The notes: a model not told the origin generated them from the sequence alone. DNA of 64,000 bases from Candidatus Gallimonas merdigallinarum (GCA_904373325.1 CAJFFP010000006.1:1-64000), one strand, 5' to 3'; positions 1 through 8,448 are shown, counted from the first letter of the stretch. Translations and numbers: made by a program.

Positions 1-763
1 CGCCCGTGCCGCAGTTGTCGCCCATGTTGCCGAACGCCATCATCTGCACGTTGACCGCGGTACCCCAGCTGTAAGGGATGTCGTGGTCCATACGGTAGAC
101 GTTCGCGCGGGGGTTGTCCCACGAACGGAAGACCGCCTTGATCGCCTCGAAGAGCTGCTCCTTGGGATCGGAGGGGAAGTCCTTGCCGAGCTGCTTTTTA
201 TACTCTGCCTTGAACTGGTTTGCAAGCTCTTTCAGGTCGTCCGCCGTCAGCTCGACGTCCTGCGTGACGCCCTTCTTTTCCTTCATCTCGTCGATGAGCT
301 TCTCGAAATACTTCTTGCCGACTTCCATAACGACGTCGGAGAACATCTGGATGAATCTTCTGTAACAGTCGTAAGCCCAGCGGGGGTTGCCCGACTTCTT
401 CGCAAGCGTCTCGACGACTTCCTCGTTGAGACCGAGGTTAAGGATGGTATCCATCATGCCGGGCATGGAAGCGCGCGCACCCGAACGGACGGAGACGAGA
501 AGGGGATTTTCCAGATCGCCGAACTTCCTGCCGCAGATCTTTTCCATCTTCTCGATGTACTCCATGATCTCGGCCTGAATCCCGGGGTTGATCTGACGGC
601 CGTCTTCATAGTACTGCGTGCAGGCTTCCGTGGAGATCGTGAAGCCCTGCGGAACGGGAAGACCGATGTTCGTCATCTCAGCGAGATTCGCGCCCTTGCC
701 GCCAAGGAGCTCTCTCATTTTCGCGTTGCCTTCGGAAAAAAGGTAACAATACTTCTTTGCCAT
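1..763 (-). CDS. ppdK: Pyruvate, phosphate dikinase, N-terminal part (runs off the window)
   Basis: Converts pyruvate, ATP and phosphate to and from PEP, AMP and PPi in the cytosol. I read about 254 codons from an ATG at 763, beginning MAKKYCYLFSEGNAKMRELL, then GGKGANLAEM, the ATP-grasp nucleotide-binding start typical of PPDK. SVRSGARASMPGMMDTILNLG and NPRWAYDCYRRFIQMF follow. The reading frame is open to base 1, so the phosphohistidine and PEP-binding domains lie outside. An AGGAGG ribosome site sits about ten bases upstream and a consensus promoter lies at 806-834. Identification is by motif recognition and is secure. The gene is divergent from the amidohydrolase. Confidence 0.95.
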   Translation of the reverse strand, partial: MAKKYCYLFSEGNAKMRELLGGKGANLAEMTNIGLPVPQGFTISTEACTQYYEDGRQINPGIQAEIMEYIEKMEKICGRKFGDLENPLLVSVRSGARASMPGMMDTILNLGLNEEVVETLAKKSGNPRWAYDCYRRFIQMFSDVVMEVGKKYFEKLIDEMKEKKGVTQDVELTADDLKELANQFKAEYKKQLGKDFPSDPKEQLFEAIKAVFRSWDNPRANVYRMDHDIPYSWGTAVNVQMMAFGNMGDNCGTG

Positions 764-805
764 GAAATCATTTCCTCCTGATATAATTCAGATTATCCGT
801 CTTTC

Positions 806-834
806 ATTGTACAACATTCCAAGGAAAATTTCAA
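806..834 (-). promoter_or_regulatory. Promoter of ppdK
   Basis: On the minus strand TTGAAA (834-829) and TACAAT (811-806) are separated by exactly 17 bases. The predicted transcript starts near 800, giving a leader of about 35-40 bases that includes the AGGAGG site. Confidence 0.75.
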
Positions 835-928
835 GCCTTTCTCGGAAATTTTTTACAAGATTGTGGCAAAAGGTGCAAAAGATCCCGACGGAGGATTATT
901 TCCGCGCGCTGGAGCCCATAAAAAGAAC

Positions 929-2374
929 ATGAAGATTTTGTACCGCAACTGTTTTCTCCCCCTTTCGGGAGAGCGGGCGTTCGCCGTGCGGGACGGCAGG
1001 TTCGCCGCGCCGACGCCGCCCTTCGACGGCGAGACCGATTTGAAGGGCGCAGCCGTGCTGCCCGCATTCCCAGACGCGCACTCCCACCTGCTCGCCTATG
1101 CGCTCTCGCTCTTGCAGGCGGACGGACGGGACTGCGCCTCGGCGGAAGAGTATATCGCCTGCGCGGAGACGTTCGCACGCGCGCATCATCTTTCAGAGAA
1201 CGCGTTCGTCACCGTGAAAAACGCCGACCGCTTTCCCCCGCCCGACGCGCTGGACGAGACGCCGCGCCCCCTGCATTTGCAGGCGCGGTCGGGGCACGCG
1301 GGAATGTTCAACGCCGCGGCGCGGCGCATTCTCAGAGACGTGCGCGCGGGCGCGCTCGAAGAGACGGAGTACCTCGCGGCGGCGAAGCGCGTACCCATGC
1401 CCGAGGCGGGCGCGGTCTTTTCCGCCTTTGCGCAGGCGCAGGACGACTATTTCGCGGGCGGGATCAGCGTTGCGCAGGAAGGGCTGCTTTCGCGCGAAAT
1501 GTTCCCCCTCTACGAGGCGCTCCTGTCGCGCGGCTGTCTGCGCGCGGACGTGGTCGCCTACCCCGCGCCCTCCGACTACGACGAAGCGCTCCGCCGCTTT
1601 CCGCCGCACGAAAAAAACCGCCTGCATATCGGCGGCATGAAGATCTTTTTCGACGGGTCTCCGCAGCAGCGGACCGCCTTTTTGCGGGAGCCGTACCGCG
1701 GCGGCGGATACGGAACGCCCACGATGACGGAGCGGGAGGCGGACGAGGCGTGCGCCTTTGCCGCCGCCCGCGGCGCGCAGCTCCTCGCGCACTGCAACGG
1801 AGACGGCGCGGCGGAACGCTTTCTCGGCGCGCTCGGACGGCTCTCCCCCGCCGACCGCGCCCGCATCCGCCCTGTGCTCATTCACGGGCAGATCATCGGC
1901 GACGACCAGCTCTCCCGCGCCGCGGCGCTCGGCGTGACCGTCTCCTTCTTCCCCGCGCATATCCGCTATTGGGGCGAAACGCACCTGAAAAACCTCGGAG
2001 AAGAGCGGGCGGCGCGCATTTCGCCCGCGCGGAGCGCGCTTACATTCGGCATTCCCTTCACGCTGCATCAGGATACCCCCGTCTGCAAGCCCGCGCCCCT
2101 CGAAGCGGCGGCGTGCGCCATATTGCGGACGACGGCGGACGGCACGCGCTTCCGCGGGCAGGAGATCTCCGTGCGGAACGCCCTTCTTGCGCTCACCCAA
2201 AACGCCGCGCGGCAGTACGGCTTTGCCGACCGCGGACGGATATGCACGGGAATGCGGGCGGATTTTCTCGTCTGCGACCGCGACCCGCTCGCCCTTCCGC
2301 CGCAGGAATTGGAAAGCGTGAAGATCGAGGCCGCGTATCTCGACGGCGCGCGCGTGTTTACGCGAACGCGGTGA
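929..2374 (+). CDS. YtcJ-like amidohydrolase (amidohydrolase 3 family)
   Basis: A 481-residue predicted metal-dependent hydrolase of the YtcJ / amidohydrolase-3 family; the substrate is unknown. Visible family marks are the metal-binding HxH in FPDAHSHL, GGMKIFFDGSPQQRTAFL (the family's K..DGS...TA segment), LLAHCNGDGAAERF with the next metal His, LIHGQI, and HQDTPVCKPAPLEA near the C-terminus. The frame is open from a GTG at 863. ATG 929 is preferred because the protein then begins at the beta-strand MKILYRNCFLP, but no ideal ribosome site precedes either start: a GGAGGA at 890-895 has no start at normal spacing. The 3' end overlaps the convergent gene by 17 bases. Confidence 0.85.
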   Translation: MKILYRNCFLPLSGERAFAVRDGRFAAPTPPFDGETDLKGAAVLPAFPDAHSHLLAYALSLLQADGRDCASAEEYIACAETFARAHHLSENAFVTVKNADRFPPPDALDETPRPLHLQARSGHAGMFNAAARRILRDVRAGALEETEYLAAAKRVPMPEAGAVFSAFAQAQDDYFAGGISVAQEGLLSREMFPLYEALLSRGCLRADVVAYPAPSDYDEALRRFPPHEKNRLHIGGMKIFFDGSPQQRTAFLREPYRGGGYGTPTMTEREADEACAFAAARGAQLLAHCNGDGAAERFLGALGRLSPADRARIRPVLIHGQIIGDDQLSRAAALGVTVSFFPAHIRYWGETHLKNLGEERAARISPARSALTFGIPFTLHQDTPVCKPAPLEAAACAILRTTADGTRFRGQEISVRNALLALTQNAARQYGFADRGRICTGMRADFLVCDRDPLALPPQELESVKIEAAYLDGARVFTRTR

Positions 2375-2909
2375 GAAAGAAGTCGAGAACGAGCGCGCAC
2401 GCGAGCACGCCGTTGACGGCGCGGAGCACAACGCCGTCTGCAAGCGCGAGGCGGCGTTCGAGCGGGAACCAGACCGCTTGCAGGGCGAACGGAATGAGGA
2501 ATCCCCACCCCACGCTCGCGGGCAGACAGACGTAGCCGAGCAGGTTGTTCGGGCAGTCGCGGTACGACCACAGCCGTATCCCGAAGGCGTGCTCGAACAA
2601 CAGCCCCGTTACAAGTTCCGCCGCCGAGGCGATGAGCGCGGCGAGCGCGGCATAGCACAGAAAGCGCAGGACGTTGCGCGGATAGGACTGCTCGCGGAGA
2701 AAGGGTTCGCCGAGCAGGGCGCGGATGAGCAGGAGCGCGGAGCCGTACACCGTGCAGAACGGCAGGGTGAGAAAACCCCTGTCGACGTTCGCGCCGTAGG
2801 CGAATATGAACCACAGTTTTTCCAGAACCCAGCCGAGAAAGGAAAAGAGAAAGAACAAAGAGATTGCGGCGGTCAGTTTCCCGCCGCGCTCTGCGTGAAG
2901 GGTACTCAT
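2358..2909 (-). CDS. Polytopic membrane protein, putative ABC_trans_CmpB (DUF1113) family
   Basis: A 183-residue membrane protein with about five hydrophobic segments. FLFSFLGWVLEKLWF near the N-terminus and RGFLTLPFCTVYGSALLLI are characteristic of the PF06541 family of predicted permeases. SYRDCPNNLLGYVCLPASVGWGFL matches the conserved region that in this family contains N-x-x-G. The function of the family is not established. It lies downstream of the MATE gene on the same strand, separated by a terminator-like hairpin at 2964-2990, so it may need its own promoter. Its stop overlaps the convergent amidohydrolase gene. Confidence 0.7.
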   Translation of the reverse strand: MSTLHAERGGKLTAAISLFFLFSFLGWVLEKLWFIFAYGANVDRGFLTLPFCTVYGSALLLIRALLGEPFLREQSYPRNVLRFLCYAALAALIASAAELVTGLLFEHAFGIRLWSYRDCPNNLLGYVCLPASVGWGFLIPFALQAVWFPLERRLALADGVVLRAVNGVLACALVLDFFLTAFA

Positions 2910-2963
2910 ATACGTTCAGTTTGTCCCTTTCGCGGCGATTTATCGGCGGCGGAAGAAAATCAT

Positions 2964-2990
2964 AAAAAAAGAACCGCTCCGTTTGCGGTC
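2964..2990 (-). terminator. Terminator of the MATE gene
   Basis: On the minus strand a short GC stem (ACCGC/GCGGT around a seven-base loop) is followed by TTCTTTTTTTATG. It lies 21 bases beyond the MATE stop. Confidence 0.7.
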
Positions 2991-3010
2991 CTTCGTCTGT
3001 TTTATCCTAT

Positions 3011-4450
3011 TCAGGAAGCCTTCCTGACGGCGATGCGGCAGCTTCGGCGCAGCCTTCTGCGGTGCGAACGGGTGCGCCCGTCGGGGATCTCCCCCTTTGC
3101 CTGACGGCGCATGACGACGATATAGGTCGTAACGAGGAACATCACGGCGGCGACCCACGCGACGGGGTTGGAGGAGCAAATGCCGGCAAATCCCCAGATG
3201 CGCACGAACACGAGCGACGCGAGAATGCGCCCCGCCAGCTCCGTGACGCCCGCAAACGTCGTGACCGCGCTCTTGCCGATGCCCTGCAACGTGTTGCGGA
3301 AAACGAAGATCGCGCCGAGGAAGGGATAGAACGCGCACTGCCACAGCAGATACTGCCTGCCGTAGCCGATGATCGCGTCGTAATTGTCCGCAACGTCCGC
3401 GCTCAGATCGGTATTGAGAAAGAGCTTCATGAGCGGTTCGCACAGCCCGACGGCGAAGGCGAACCCGATGACCGCGCTCGCCAACACGTAGACCATGCCC
3501 ACAAAGACGCCGCGGCGGATGCGCCCGTACTCCCCCGCGCCGTAGTTCTGGGCGGCATAGGTGGCGAACGCCGTTCCGAGCGCGGCAAACGCCTGATTGG
3601 CGATGTTATCGATCTTCGACGCGGCGGTGTACGCCGTGACCGCCCCGGGATAGGAGGCGTCCAGCCCGTTGAGCGCGGTCTGCTGCACGATGCAGCCGAT
3701 GGCGGTGATGGAGAACTGCAACGCCATGGGCAGCCCGACGGCAAAATGCCCCATCGCGAGGCGGGTATCCCATCTGAAATCCGACCGTCTGGGACGGAGC
3801 GCGGGATAGCGGCAGAGCGCATAGACAAGGCACGCCGCGCCCGAAATGAGCTGCGAGAGCACGGTGGCGATCGCCGCGCCGCAGTAATGCCATCTGAATC
3901 CGACGATAAAGGCAAAATCCAGCCCCACATTCAGGATCGCGGCAAGGACGAGAAAGACGAGCGGCGTGCGCGAATCGCCGACGGCGCGGAGAAGTCCCGC
4001 CACAATGTTATAAAATACCGTCGCGCCGATCCCGCAGAAAATGACGAGCAGGTACCAATACGCGTAATCGTAGTAGGCGGCGGGCGTCTGCATCAGGCGA
4101 AGCAGGGGCGCGGTGAGCGGCGCGGCGATCGCCGTCGCAGCCACGGCAACGACGATGCACAAAAGATAGCTCATGCCCACAGCGCGGCGCATCTTCTCCT
4201 CGTCGTTCGCGCCGAACGCCTGCGCGACCTTGACGGAGAATCCCGCCGTCAGCCCGTTGACGAACCCGAGGACGAGAAAGTTGACCGCCCCCGTCAGCCC
4301 GACGCCCGTAAACGCCGCCGCGCCGACGGTATTGCCGACGATGATGGTATCCGCCATATTGTACAGCTGCTGGAACACGCAGCCGACAAACACGGGAAGC
4401 GCGAAAAATAAAATGAGTTTGAACGGATTGCCCTTGGTGAGATCTTTCAT
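3011..4450 (-). CDS. MATE family efflux transporter
   Basis: A 479-residue inner-membrane exporter of the multidrug and toxic compound extrusion family, using an ion gradient to expel organic cations or other small molecules. It starts MKDLTKGNPFKLILFFALPVFVG, then QQLYNMADTIIVGNTVG, the typical first helix pair of the NorM/DinF-like branch. About twelve transmembrane helices follow in two homologous halves, and TPLVFLVLAAILNVGLDFAFI and GIGKSAVTTFAGVTELAGRI are conserved in this family. The C-terminus is basic (RSHRRRLRRS). An AGGA ribosome site precedes the ATG. The substrate cannot be told from sequence. Confidence 0.92.
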   Translation of the reverse strand: MKDLTKGNPFKLILFFALPVFVGCVFQQLYNMADTIIVGNTVGAAAFTGVGLTGAVNFLVLGFVNGLTAGFSVKVAQAFGANDEEKMRRAVGMSYLLCIVVAVAATAIAAPLTAPLLRLMQTPAAYYDYAYWYLLVIFCGIGATVFYNIVAGLLRAVGDSRTPLVFLVLAAILNVGLDFAFIVGFRWHYCGAAIATVLSQLISGAACLVYALCRYPALRPRRSDFRWDTRLAMGHFAVGLPMALQFSITAIGCIVQQTALNGLDASYPGAVTAYTAASKIDNIANQAFAALGTAFATYAAQNYGAGEYGRIRRGVFVGMVYVLASAVIGFAFAVGLCEPLMKLFLNTDLSADVADNYDAIIGYGRQYLLWQCAFYPFLGAIFVFRNTLQGIGKSAVTTFAGVTELAGRILASLVFVRIWGFAGICSSNPVAWVAAVMFLVTTYIVVMRRQAKGEIPDGRTRSHRRRLRRSCRIAVRKAS

Positions 4451-4637
4451 AAGATTCCTGCCCGCCGCAGCTCTTCCCGCGGCTGCATGATATTATATTC
4501 TGTCTGCGGGATTTTGCAAGCGTTTTGCCGTAAATTTTTTCACATTTTCCGAAAAATTTTCCGCCGCCCCGCAAAGCGGGCGCGCGGCACGCTTTACAGC
4601 GGGTAAAACGGCGGAACGGCGCGGTTTTCCGCAACAT

Positions 4638-4676
4638 AAAAAGCCGCCCGCGCGCGTTTTTCGCGCGCGGGCGGCT
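4638..4676 (-). terminator. Strong terminator of the small gene at 4706-5047
   Basis: A perfect 15-bp GC stem (4642-4656 with 4662-4676) around a five-base loop. Read on the minus strand it is followed by TTTTTATG. It lies 30 bases beyond the stop. Confidence 0.85.
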
Positions 4677-4705
4677 CCCCCGTTCCGTTATGCAGTTTCG
4701 GGCGT

Positions 4706-5047
4706 TTACAGGGCGGCGCACTCCGCCTTCCCGAACGCTCCCTCCCGCAGTACGTCCTCTTCAAACGCTTCCAGATATTCCCGCACCTCGTCGTACAGTC
4801 TGTCGCGCACGTCCGCGATCTCGTTCTCCTCGGCCGCCTCCCGATCGCGTATGCCCGTCGTCTGCGCGTACCGCTCCCGATAGATCATATCCGCGAGCGC
4901 GTTGTACTCCCCGAGCTCCTCCTTCGGACTTCTGCATCCGTTGACGACGTAATTCCCCAGAAAGACGAGCTGCGCAAGAAGAGAAAACTCTGCCGCCGTC
5001 ATGCTGATCACCGTCCGCACGGGCTTCATTCTTTCGTTTTCCGTCAT
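4706..5047 (-). CDS. Hypothetical protein, 113 aa, under an operator-like palindrome
   Basis: I do not recognise this protein. It is soluble, acidic and predicted mostly helical. The N-terminal half contains TAAEFSLLAQLVFLGNYVVNG, and the rest is a charged helix rich in E, R and D (EENEIADVRDRLYDEVREYLEAFEED). AAGGAGA precedes the ATG at normal spacing and a strong terminator follows, so it looks like a real monocistronic gene. It is divergent from the double-XRE regulator, and a perfect palindrome at 5068-5085 lies just upstream of its start. It is probably that regulator's target. Confidence 0.7.
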   Translation of the reverse strand: MTENERMKPVRTVISMTAAEFSLLAQLVFLGNYVVNGCRSPKEELGEYNALADMIYRERYAQTTGIRDREAAEENEIADVRDRLYDEVREYLEAFEEDVLREGAFGKAECAAL

Positions 5048-5067
5048 AATTTTCTCCTTAAATAATA

Positions 5068-5085
5068 GAGCGTATACATACGCTC
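5068..5085. promoter_or_regulatory. Perfect palindrome, candidate operator between divergent genes
   Basis: GAGCGTAT-AC-ATACGCTC is an 8-bp inverted repeat with a two-base centre, placed 21-38 bases upstream of the minus-strand start at 5047. On the minus strand TATTAT directly follows it, so it would overlap or abut the promoter. The size and symmetry fit a dimeric XRE-type HTH protein, and one is encoded immediately to the right. Confidence 0.65.
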
Positions 5086-5254
5086 ACCTATTTGAACGCA
5101 AAATAAGCATATATTGTAGTTGACGCCAAGCCTACGCGCATACTCCCTGCGTTCATCCTCTTTTGGAACACCTATATTGTATCACAACGGGGCGGCGATG
5201 TAAAGGCTGCGGGGAAGCGCGGGGGCGTCTTATTTTGTCGAACGGAGAGTTGTT

Positions 5255-5701
5255 ATGTCGGTTTGTGTTGATTTTAGGGACAGGCTGCACGATTTGGTCG
5301 AAGAAAGGGATCTGAACCGCACGCAGATCGCAAAAGAGATGGGTGTGGATTACCGCTCCTTCTCCAACGCCTACAATTACGGCATTCTGCCCAAGCCCGT
5401 CGTGCTGGCGCGCATGGCGGATTACTTCCGCGTTCCGCTCGCGTACCTGCTCGGGCGGTCGGATAACGACGCGTTCACGCCCGCCGCCCGTCCGGAGAGC
5501 TTCCACGAACGGCTCGAAACGCTCCGCGCGGAGAAAGGAGTCACCTTTTACAAAGTCGCGAAGGCGTGCCACTTCGATAAAAGCTGCATCTCGAAATGGT
5601 ACGCCCTGCGGCAGATGCCCTCCTTTGAGATTTTAGAACTGCTCGCCGATTATTTTCAGGTATCGCCGGATTATTTATTGGGGCGGTCGGACGACCGCTG
5701 A
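5255..5701 (+). CDS. Double XRE-family helix-turn-helix regulator
   Basis: A 148-residue predicted DNA-binding protein made of two consecutive XRE/Cro-like domains. The first (about 6-68) has RTQIAKEMGVDYRSFSNAYNYG and ends ADYFRVPLAYLLGRSDND. The second (about 83-148) has FYKVAKACHFDKSCISKWYALRQMP and ends ADYFQVSPDYLLGRSDDR. The two ends are close copies, showing internal duplication. There is no extra effector domain. The ATG at 5255 has a GGAGA site. The gene is divergent from the 113-residue protein and probably autoregulates through the palindrome at 5068-5085. Each polypeptide carries two HTHs, so one chain could occupy a whole palindrome; that is inference. Confidence 0.85.
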   Translation: MSVCVDFRDRLHDLVEERDLNRTQIAKEMGVDYRSFSNAYNYGILPKPVVLARMADYFRVPLAYLLGRSDNDAFTPAARPESFHERLETLRAEKGVTFYKVAKACHFDKSCISKWYALRQMPSFEILELLADYFQVSPDYLLGRSDDR

Positions 5702-5812
5702 ACGGCGGCGCGCCTTCCCGCAGACGGACGGCGAAGGCGGCGCGTTTCCCCGGGATTCGACGCGGTTTTTCCCCATCCGCCGCCCGCACGGCAATTTTGT
5801 ACACAAAGGGAA

Positions 5813-5841
5813 TTGACATTTCCCTCCGCGCGTGGTACAAT
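5813..5841 (+). promoter_or_regulatory. Consensus sigma-A promoter of the secB-like gene
   Basis: TTGACA (5813-5818), a 17-base spacer, then TACAAT (5836-5841). This decides the gene start: an upstream in-frame TTG lies inside the -35 box, so translation must begin at ATG 5873. Confidence 0.88.
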
Positions 5842-5872
5842 GGGATTTACAGAAATCATCAGAGGTAGAAAA

Positions 5873-6322
5873 ATGATCGAATATTCTTTGAAAGCACTGA
5901 CTGCGGACGAGCTTTCGTTCAAGGTCAACCCCGTAAAGGCGACGCCCGATACCAAATTTGAGATCAAGCCCCTGTTCTCCCGTCAGATCCGCCACGTCAC
6001 GGAGAACCCGAAGATCAACATCGTCGTGCTGGAATGCAAGATCGAGAGCACGGAAGAATCGCCCAAGCCCTTCAACCTGCTGGCGCGCTTCGTGGGCGTA
6101 TTCGAGGTGCAGAACATGGAGACGGACGAGGACAAGCGCATCTTCGCCATCAACGCGACGGAGACCATCTTCCCCTATCTCAGAGCCGCCGTGACCAACC
6201 TGACGGCGGACGCGCTCGTCAACCCGCTCACGCTCCCCGTCGTTTCGGGCGCGACCATCTTCCCCGACGACCGCGGCGCGAACAAGTACACGCTCAATTT
6301 CGACCCCAAGGTCATCAACTGA
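5873..6322 (+). CDS. SecB-like protein-export chaperone
   Basis: A 149-residue protein with the SecB fold. IFPYLRAAVTNLTADALVNPLTLPVVSGATIF aligns with the Escherichia coli SecB segment [31 protein letters not shown], and INIVVLECKIESTEES plus FNLLARFVGVFEVQ correspond to the preceding strands. In Proteobacteria SecB keeps preproteins unfolded and delivers them to SecA. In Firmicutes such proteins are scattered and some serve toxin-antitoxin modules or phage-type functions. Here it is alone between a consensus promoter and a strong terminator, with no toxin or antitoxin beside it. The client is therefore unknown. The E. coli C-terminal SecA-binding tail is absent. Confidence 0.8.
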   Translation: MIEYSLKALTADELSFKVNPVKATPDTKFEIKPLFSRQIRHVTENPKINIVVLECKIESTEESPKPFNLLARFVGVFEVQNMETDEDKRIFAINATETIFPYLRAAVTNLTADALVNPLTLPVVSGATIFPDDRGANKYTLNFDPKVIN

Positions 6323-6351
6323 GCGCAGAGCGCGCATTCAACTGAAAACCG

Positions 6352-6386
6352 ACCGCCCCGCGGCAATCCGCGGGGCGGTTTTTTTG
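6352..6386 (+). terminator. Terminator of the secB-like gene
   Basis: A perfect 12-bp stem (6352-6363 with 6368-6379), loop CAAT, followed by seven T. It may also act weakly on the convergent hydrolase gene. Confidence 0.88.
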
Positions 6387-6413
6387 TACTTTTCTTTTGG
6401 GCAGGGCGCGGAA

Positions 6414-7310
6414 TTACTTGCAGCATTCCTCCAAAAATCCGAGCACGGCGTTCCACGTTTCGTCGCGGCGTTCCGCCTCGTTTAAAAACTCGTGGCGCGA
6501 GCCCTCGAAGAGTTTCAGCGAAACGCTGCGCATTCCCGCCTTTTGCGTATAAAACCGATACAGCTTCTTTACGCCCTTGCTCATGTTCCCGACGGGATCG
6601 TCCGCACCCGATGCGATGAGCACGGGCAGCTCCCGCGGCAGCGCGGCGGCATATTTTTTCGTGTACAGCTTTTTCAGCCCGCGGAAGAAGTCCGCGTAAA
6701 ACTGATGGGAACAGGTGAATCCGCACAGCGGATCGCCGTGATAGCGCGCGTTGTTTTCGGCGTCCGTGCTCAGCCACTCGCGGTCGTCGAACTTCTTGGC
6801 GTACGCCCCGAAGGAAAGTTTTTCTATGAGCCGCGCGGGCTTTTGCTTTCCGCAGAACGCCTTCCCCAGCGCCGCCACCACCGCGCCGAGATACACCTCG
6901 AAATCCTTTTTATAGTTGCTCCCCGCGATGACCGCGCCCGCGAGCTTATCGCCGTATTTGCCCAGATAGCTCTGCGTCAGGAAGGACCCGTACGAGAACC
7001 CGAACAGAATACAGGGCAGATCGGGGTACTTATTCTTGAAAAAGTCGGTAATCGCCCCCTCGTCGCGGACGGTATCGGCGAACATATCCCCTTCGCACCA
7101 GCCGAGCGTCTGCCCGTCCGTGCCGCCATGCCCGCGGTGATCGTCCGCCACGACGATGAACCCGTGTTCGTTGAGAAAGCGCGCGAACGCGTCGTAACGG
7201 GCGGTATGCTCCGTCATGCCGTGTACGATCTGCACCACCCCGCGCGGGCGTTCGACGTCCTCCCACGTCCGCACGAAAATTTTCTTGCCGTCAAAACTTA
7301 CAAATTCCAT
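6414..7310 (-). CDS. Alpha/beta hydrolase, lysophospholipase / monoacylglycerol lipase type
   Basis: A 298-residue serine hydrolase of the serine aminopeptidase S33 / Hydrolase_4 group. VVQIVHGMTEHTARYDAFARFL supplies the oxyanion HG. ADDHRGHGGTDG is typical of the lysophospholipase branch. GFSYGS holds the nucleophile (Ser106). The acid is likely in IASGADDPVGN and the base in FEGSRHEFLNE. No signal peptide is seen, so it is cytosolic; a lipid or acylglycerol substrate is inferred. It is transcribed alone from the promoter at 7361-7389, divergent from the lipoprotein gene. Confidence 0.88.
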   Translation of the reverse strand: MEFVSFDGKKIFVRTWEDVERPRGVVQIVHGMTEHTARYDAFARFLNEHGFIVVADDHRGHGGTDGQTLGWCEGDMFADTVRDEGAITDFFKNKYPDLPCILFGFSYGSFLTQSYLGKYGDKLAGAVIAGSNYKKDFEVYLGAVVAALGKAFCGKQKPARLIEKLSFGAYAKKFDDREWLSTDAENNARYHGDPLCGFTCSHQFYADFFRGLKKLYTKKYAAALPRELPVLIASGADDPVGNMSKGVKKLYRFYTQKAGMRSVSLKLFEGSRHEFLNEAERRDETWNAVLGFLEECCK

Positions 7311-7360
7311 ATCTGCCCCTTTCCCGCCGACAGGCGGAACGCGGCCGTTGCCGCGCCGTT

Positions 7361-7389
7361 ATTATACCACGCCGCGGCGCAATCGTCAA
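7361..7389 (-). promoter_or_regulatory. Promoter of the alpha/beta hydrolase gene
   Basis: On the minus strand TTGACG (7389-7384), a 17-base spacer and TATAAT (7366-7361). The leader is about 45 bases. Confidence 0.85.
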
Positions 7390-7435
7390 GCCCTGTATTT
7401 CCCTCTTTTGCCAACAGCTTACCTGTATGATTTTC

Positions 7436-7465
7436 TTGCTTTGGGAACGTCCGTTCTGATAGAAT
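7436..7465 (+). promoter_or_regulatory. Promoter of the NlpC/P60 lipoprotein gene
   Basis: TTGCTT (7436-7441), an 18-base spacer and TAGAAT (7460-7465). An AAGGAAGG ribosome site follows before ATG 7500. Confidence 0.6.
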
Positions 7466-7499
7466 ACACCCGAGAAATCAAACAAGGAAGGTACTTGCC

Positions 7500-8414
7500 A
7501 TGAAGAAACACACGATTGCAGCCACTGCTTGCTCCCTTGCACTCCTTTTGGGCATTGCGCCCGTTCTGGCGGCGTGCGGAGGAAATACGGATAACGCGGA
7601 CGACGACGCGGCGATCGTCCTGCCCGATCAGGATACGCAATTTCCCGAACTCCCCGAGGAGACGCTCCCCGAAGAGCCCGCGCTCCCCGACGATGAAACG
7701 CAGCCCGAATCCCCCGAAGTTCCCGAGGAGACGCCCGAACAGCCCGAGCCCGAACCGGACGTTCCCGCCGTCAGTCTGCACGCGGAGTATGTGCTGGTGA
7801 ATACGAACGGACTCAACGTGCGCAGGGGCGCGGGCACGTCGTACGCCTCGCTCGGGCAGGTGGACAGCGGCGATATGCTGCACCTTGCGGGCAGAAACGG
7901 CGACTGGTACGAGACGCGCTACCGCGGAAAGACCGCCTATGTGAGCGCAAAGACGGCGTACACCTCCGTTGCAACGCTGCCCAAGGCGAGCGACGCGGTC
8001 GAGCGCGTCATCGACGAGGGGCTGAAACTTCTGGGCGTTCCCTATGTGTACGGCGCGGTCCGCCTGCACGACGGCAAGGGGAATTTTTTGAAAAACTTCA
8101 CGACGGACGCGTTCGACTGTTCCTCGCTCATGCAGTATATCTTCTACAAGGGCGCGGGGATCCTGCTCGACGTGACCACCCGCACGCAGGTGAAACAGGG
8201 TACGCCCGTGGCATGGAAGGATATCCGGCGCGGAGACCTCCTGTTCTACACCAACGCGCAGCGGTACAACAAGACGGGCGTGGAACGCATCGGACACGTT
8301 GCGCTCTACCTCGGCGAAAATTATATCCTGCACACGGCGAGCGACTACGCCGTCATCGAACAGATGTCCGCCACGCGGCAGAAATACTTCATCACGGGGC
8401 GGCGCGTCCTCTGA
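7500..8414 (+). CDS. SH3b - NlpC/P60 cell-wall hydrolase, predicted lipoprotein
   Basis: A 304-residue exported peptidoglycan endopeptidase. The N-terminus has a signal peptide with lipobox LAAC, Cys26 being the likely lipidated residue. Residues about 40-90 form a Pro/Glu-rich spacer that would span the wall. A bacterial SH3 domain follows (about 98-160: NTNGLNVRRGAGTSYASLG, GDWYETRYRGKTAYV). The NlpC/P60 domain (about 165-304) has TDAFDCSSLMQYIF with the catalytic Cys, and IGHVALYLGENYILHTAS with the His residues. Such enzymes cleave D-Glu-meso-DAP or similar stem bonds. It has its own promoter and no wall-gene neighbours. Confidence 0.92.
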   Translation: MKKHTIAATACSLALLLGIAPVLAACGGNTDNADDDAAIVLPDQDTQFPELPEETLPEEPALPDDETQPESPEVPEETPEQPEPEPDVPAVSLHAEYVLVNTNGLNVRRGAGTSYASLGQVDSGDMLHLAGRNGDWYETRYRGKTAYVSAKTAYTSVATLPKASDAVERVIDEGLKLLGVPYVYGAVRLHDGKGNFLKNFTTDAFDCSSLMQYIFYKGAGILLDVTTRTQVKQGTPVAWKDIRRGDLLFYTNAQRYNKTGVERIGHVALYLGENYILHTASDYAVIEQMSATRQKYFITGRRVL

Positions 8415-8448
8415 GCCGCGCACACGGCGCGCAACCGCGTTCCGATGC

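Noticed and set aside
5255..6322. SecB-controlled toxin-antitoxin module
   Set aside because: The HTH gene has its own divergent partner. No toxin-like gene adjoins the SecB gene, which is bounded by its own promoter and terminator.
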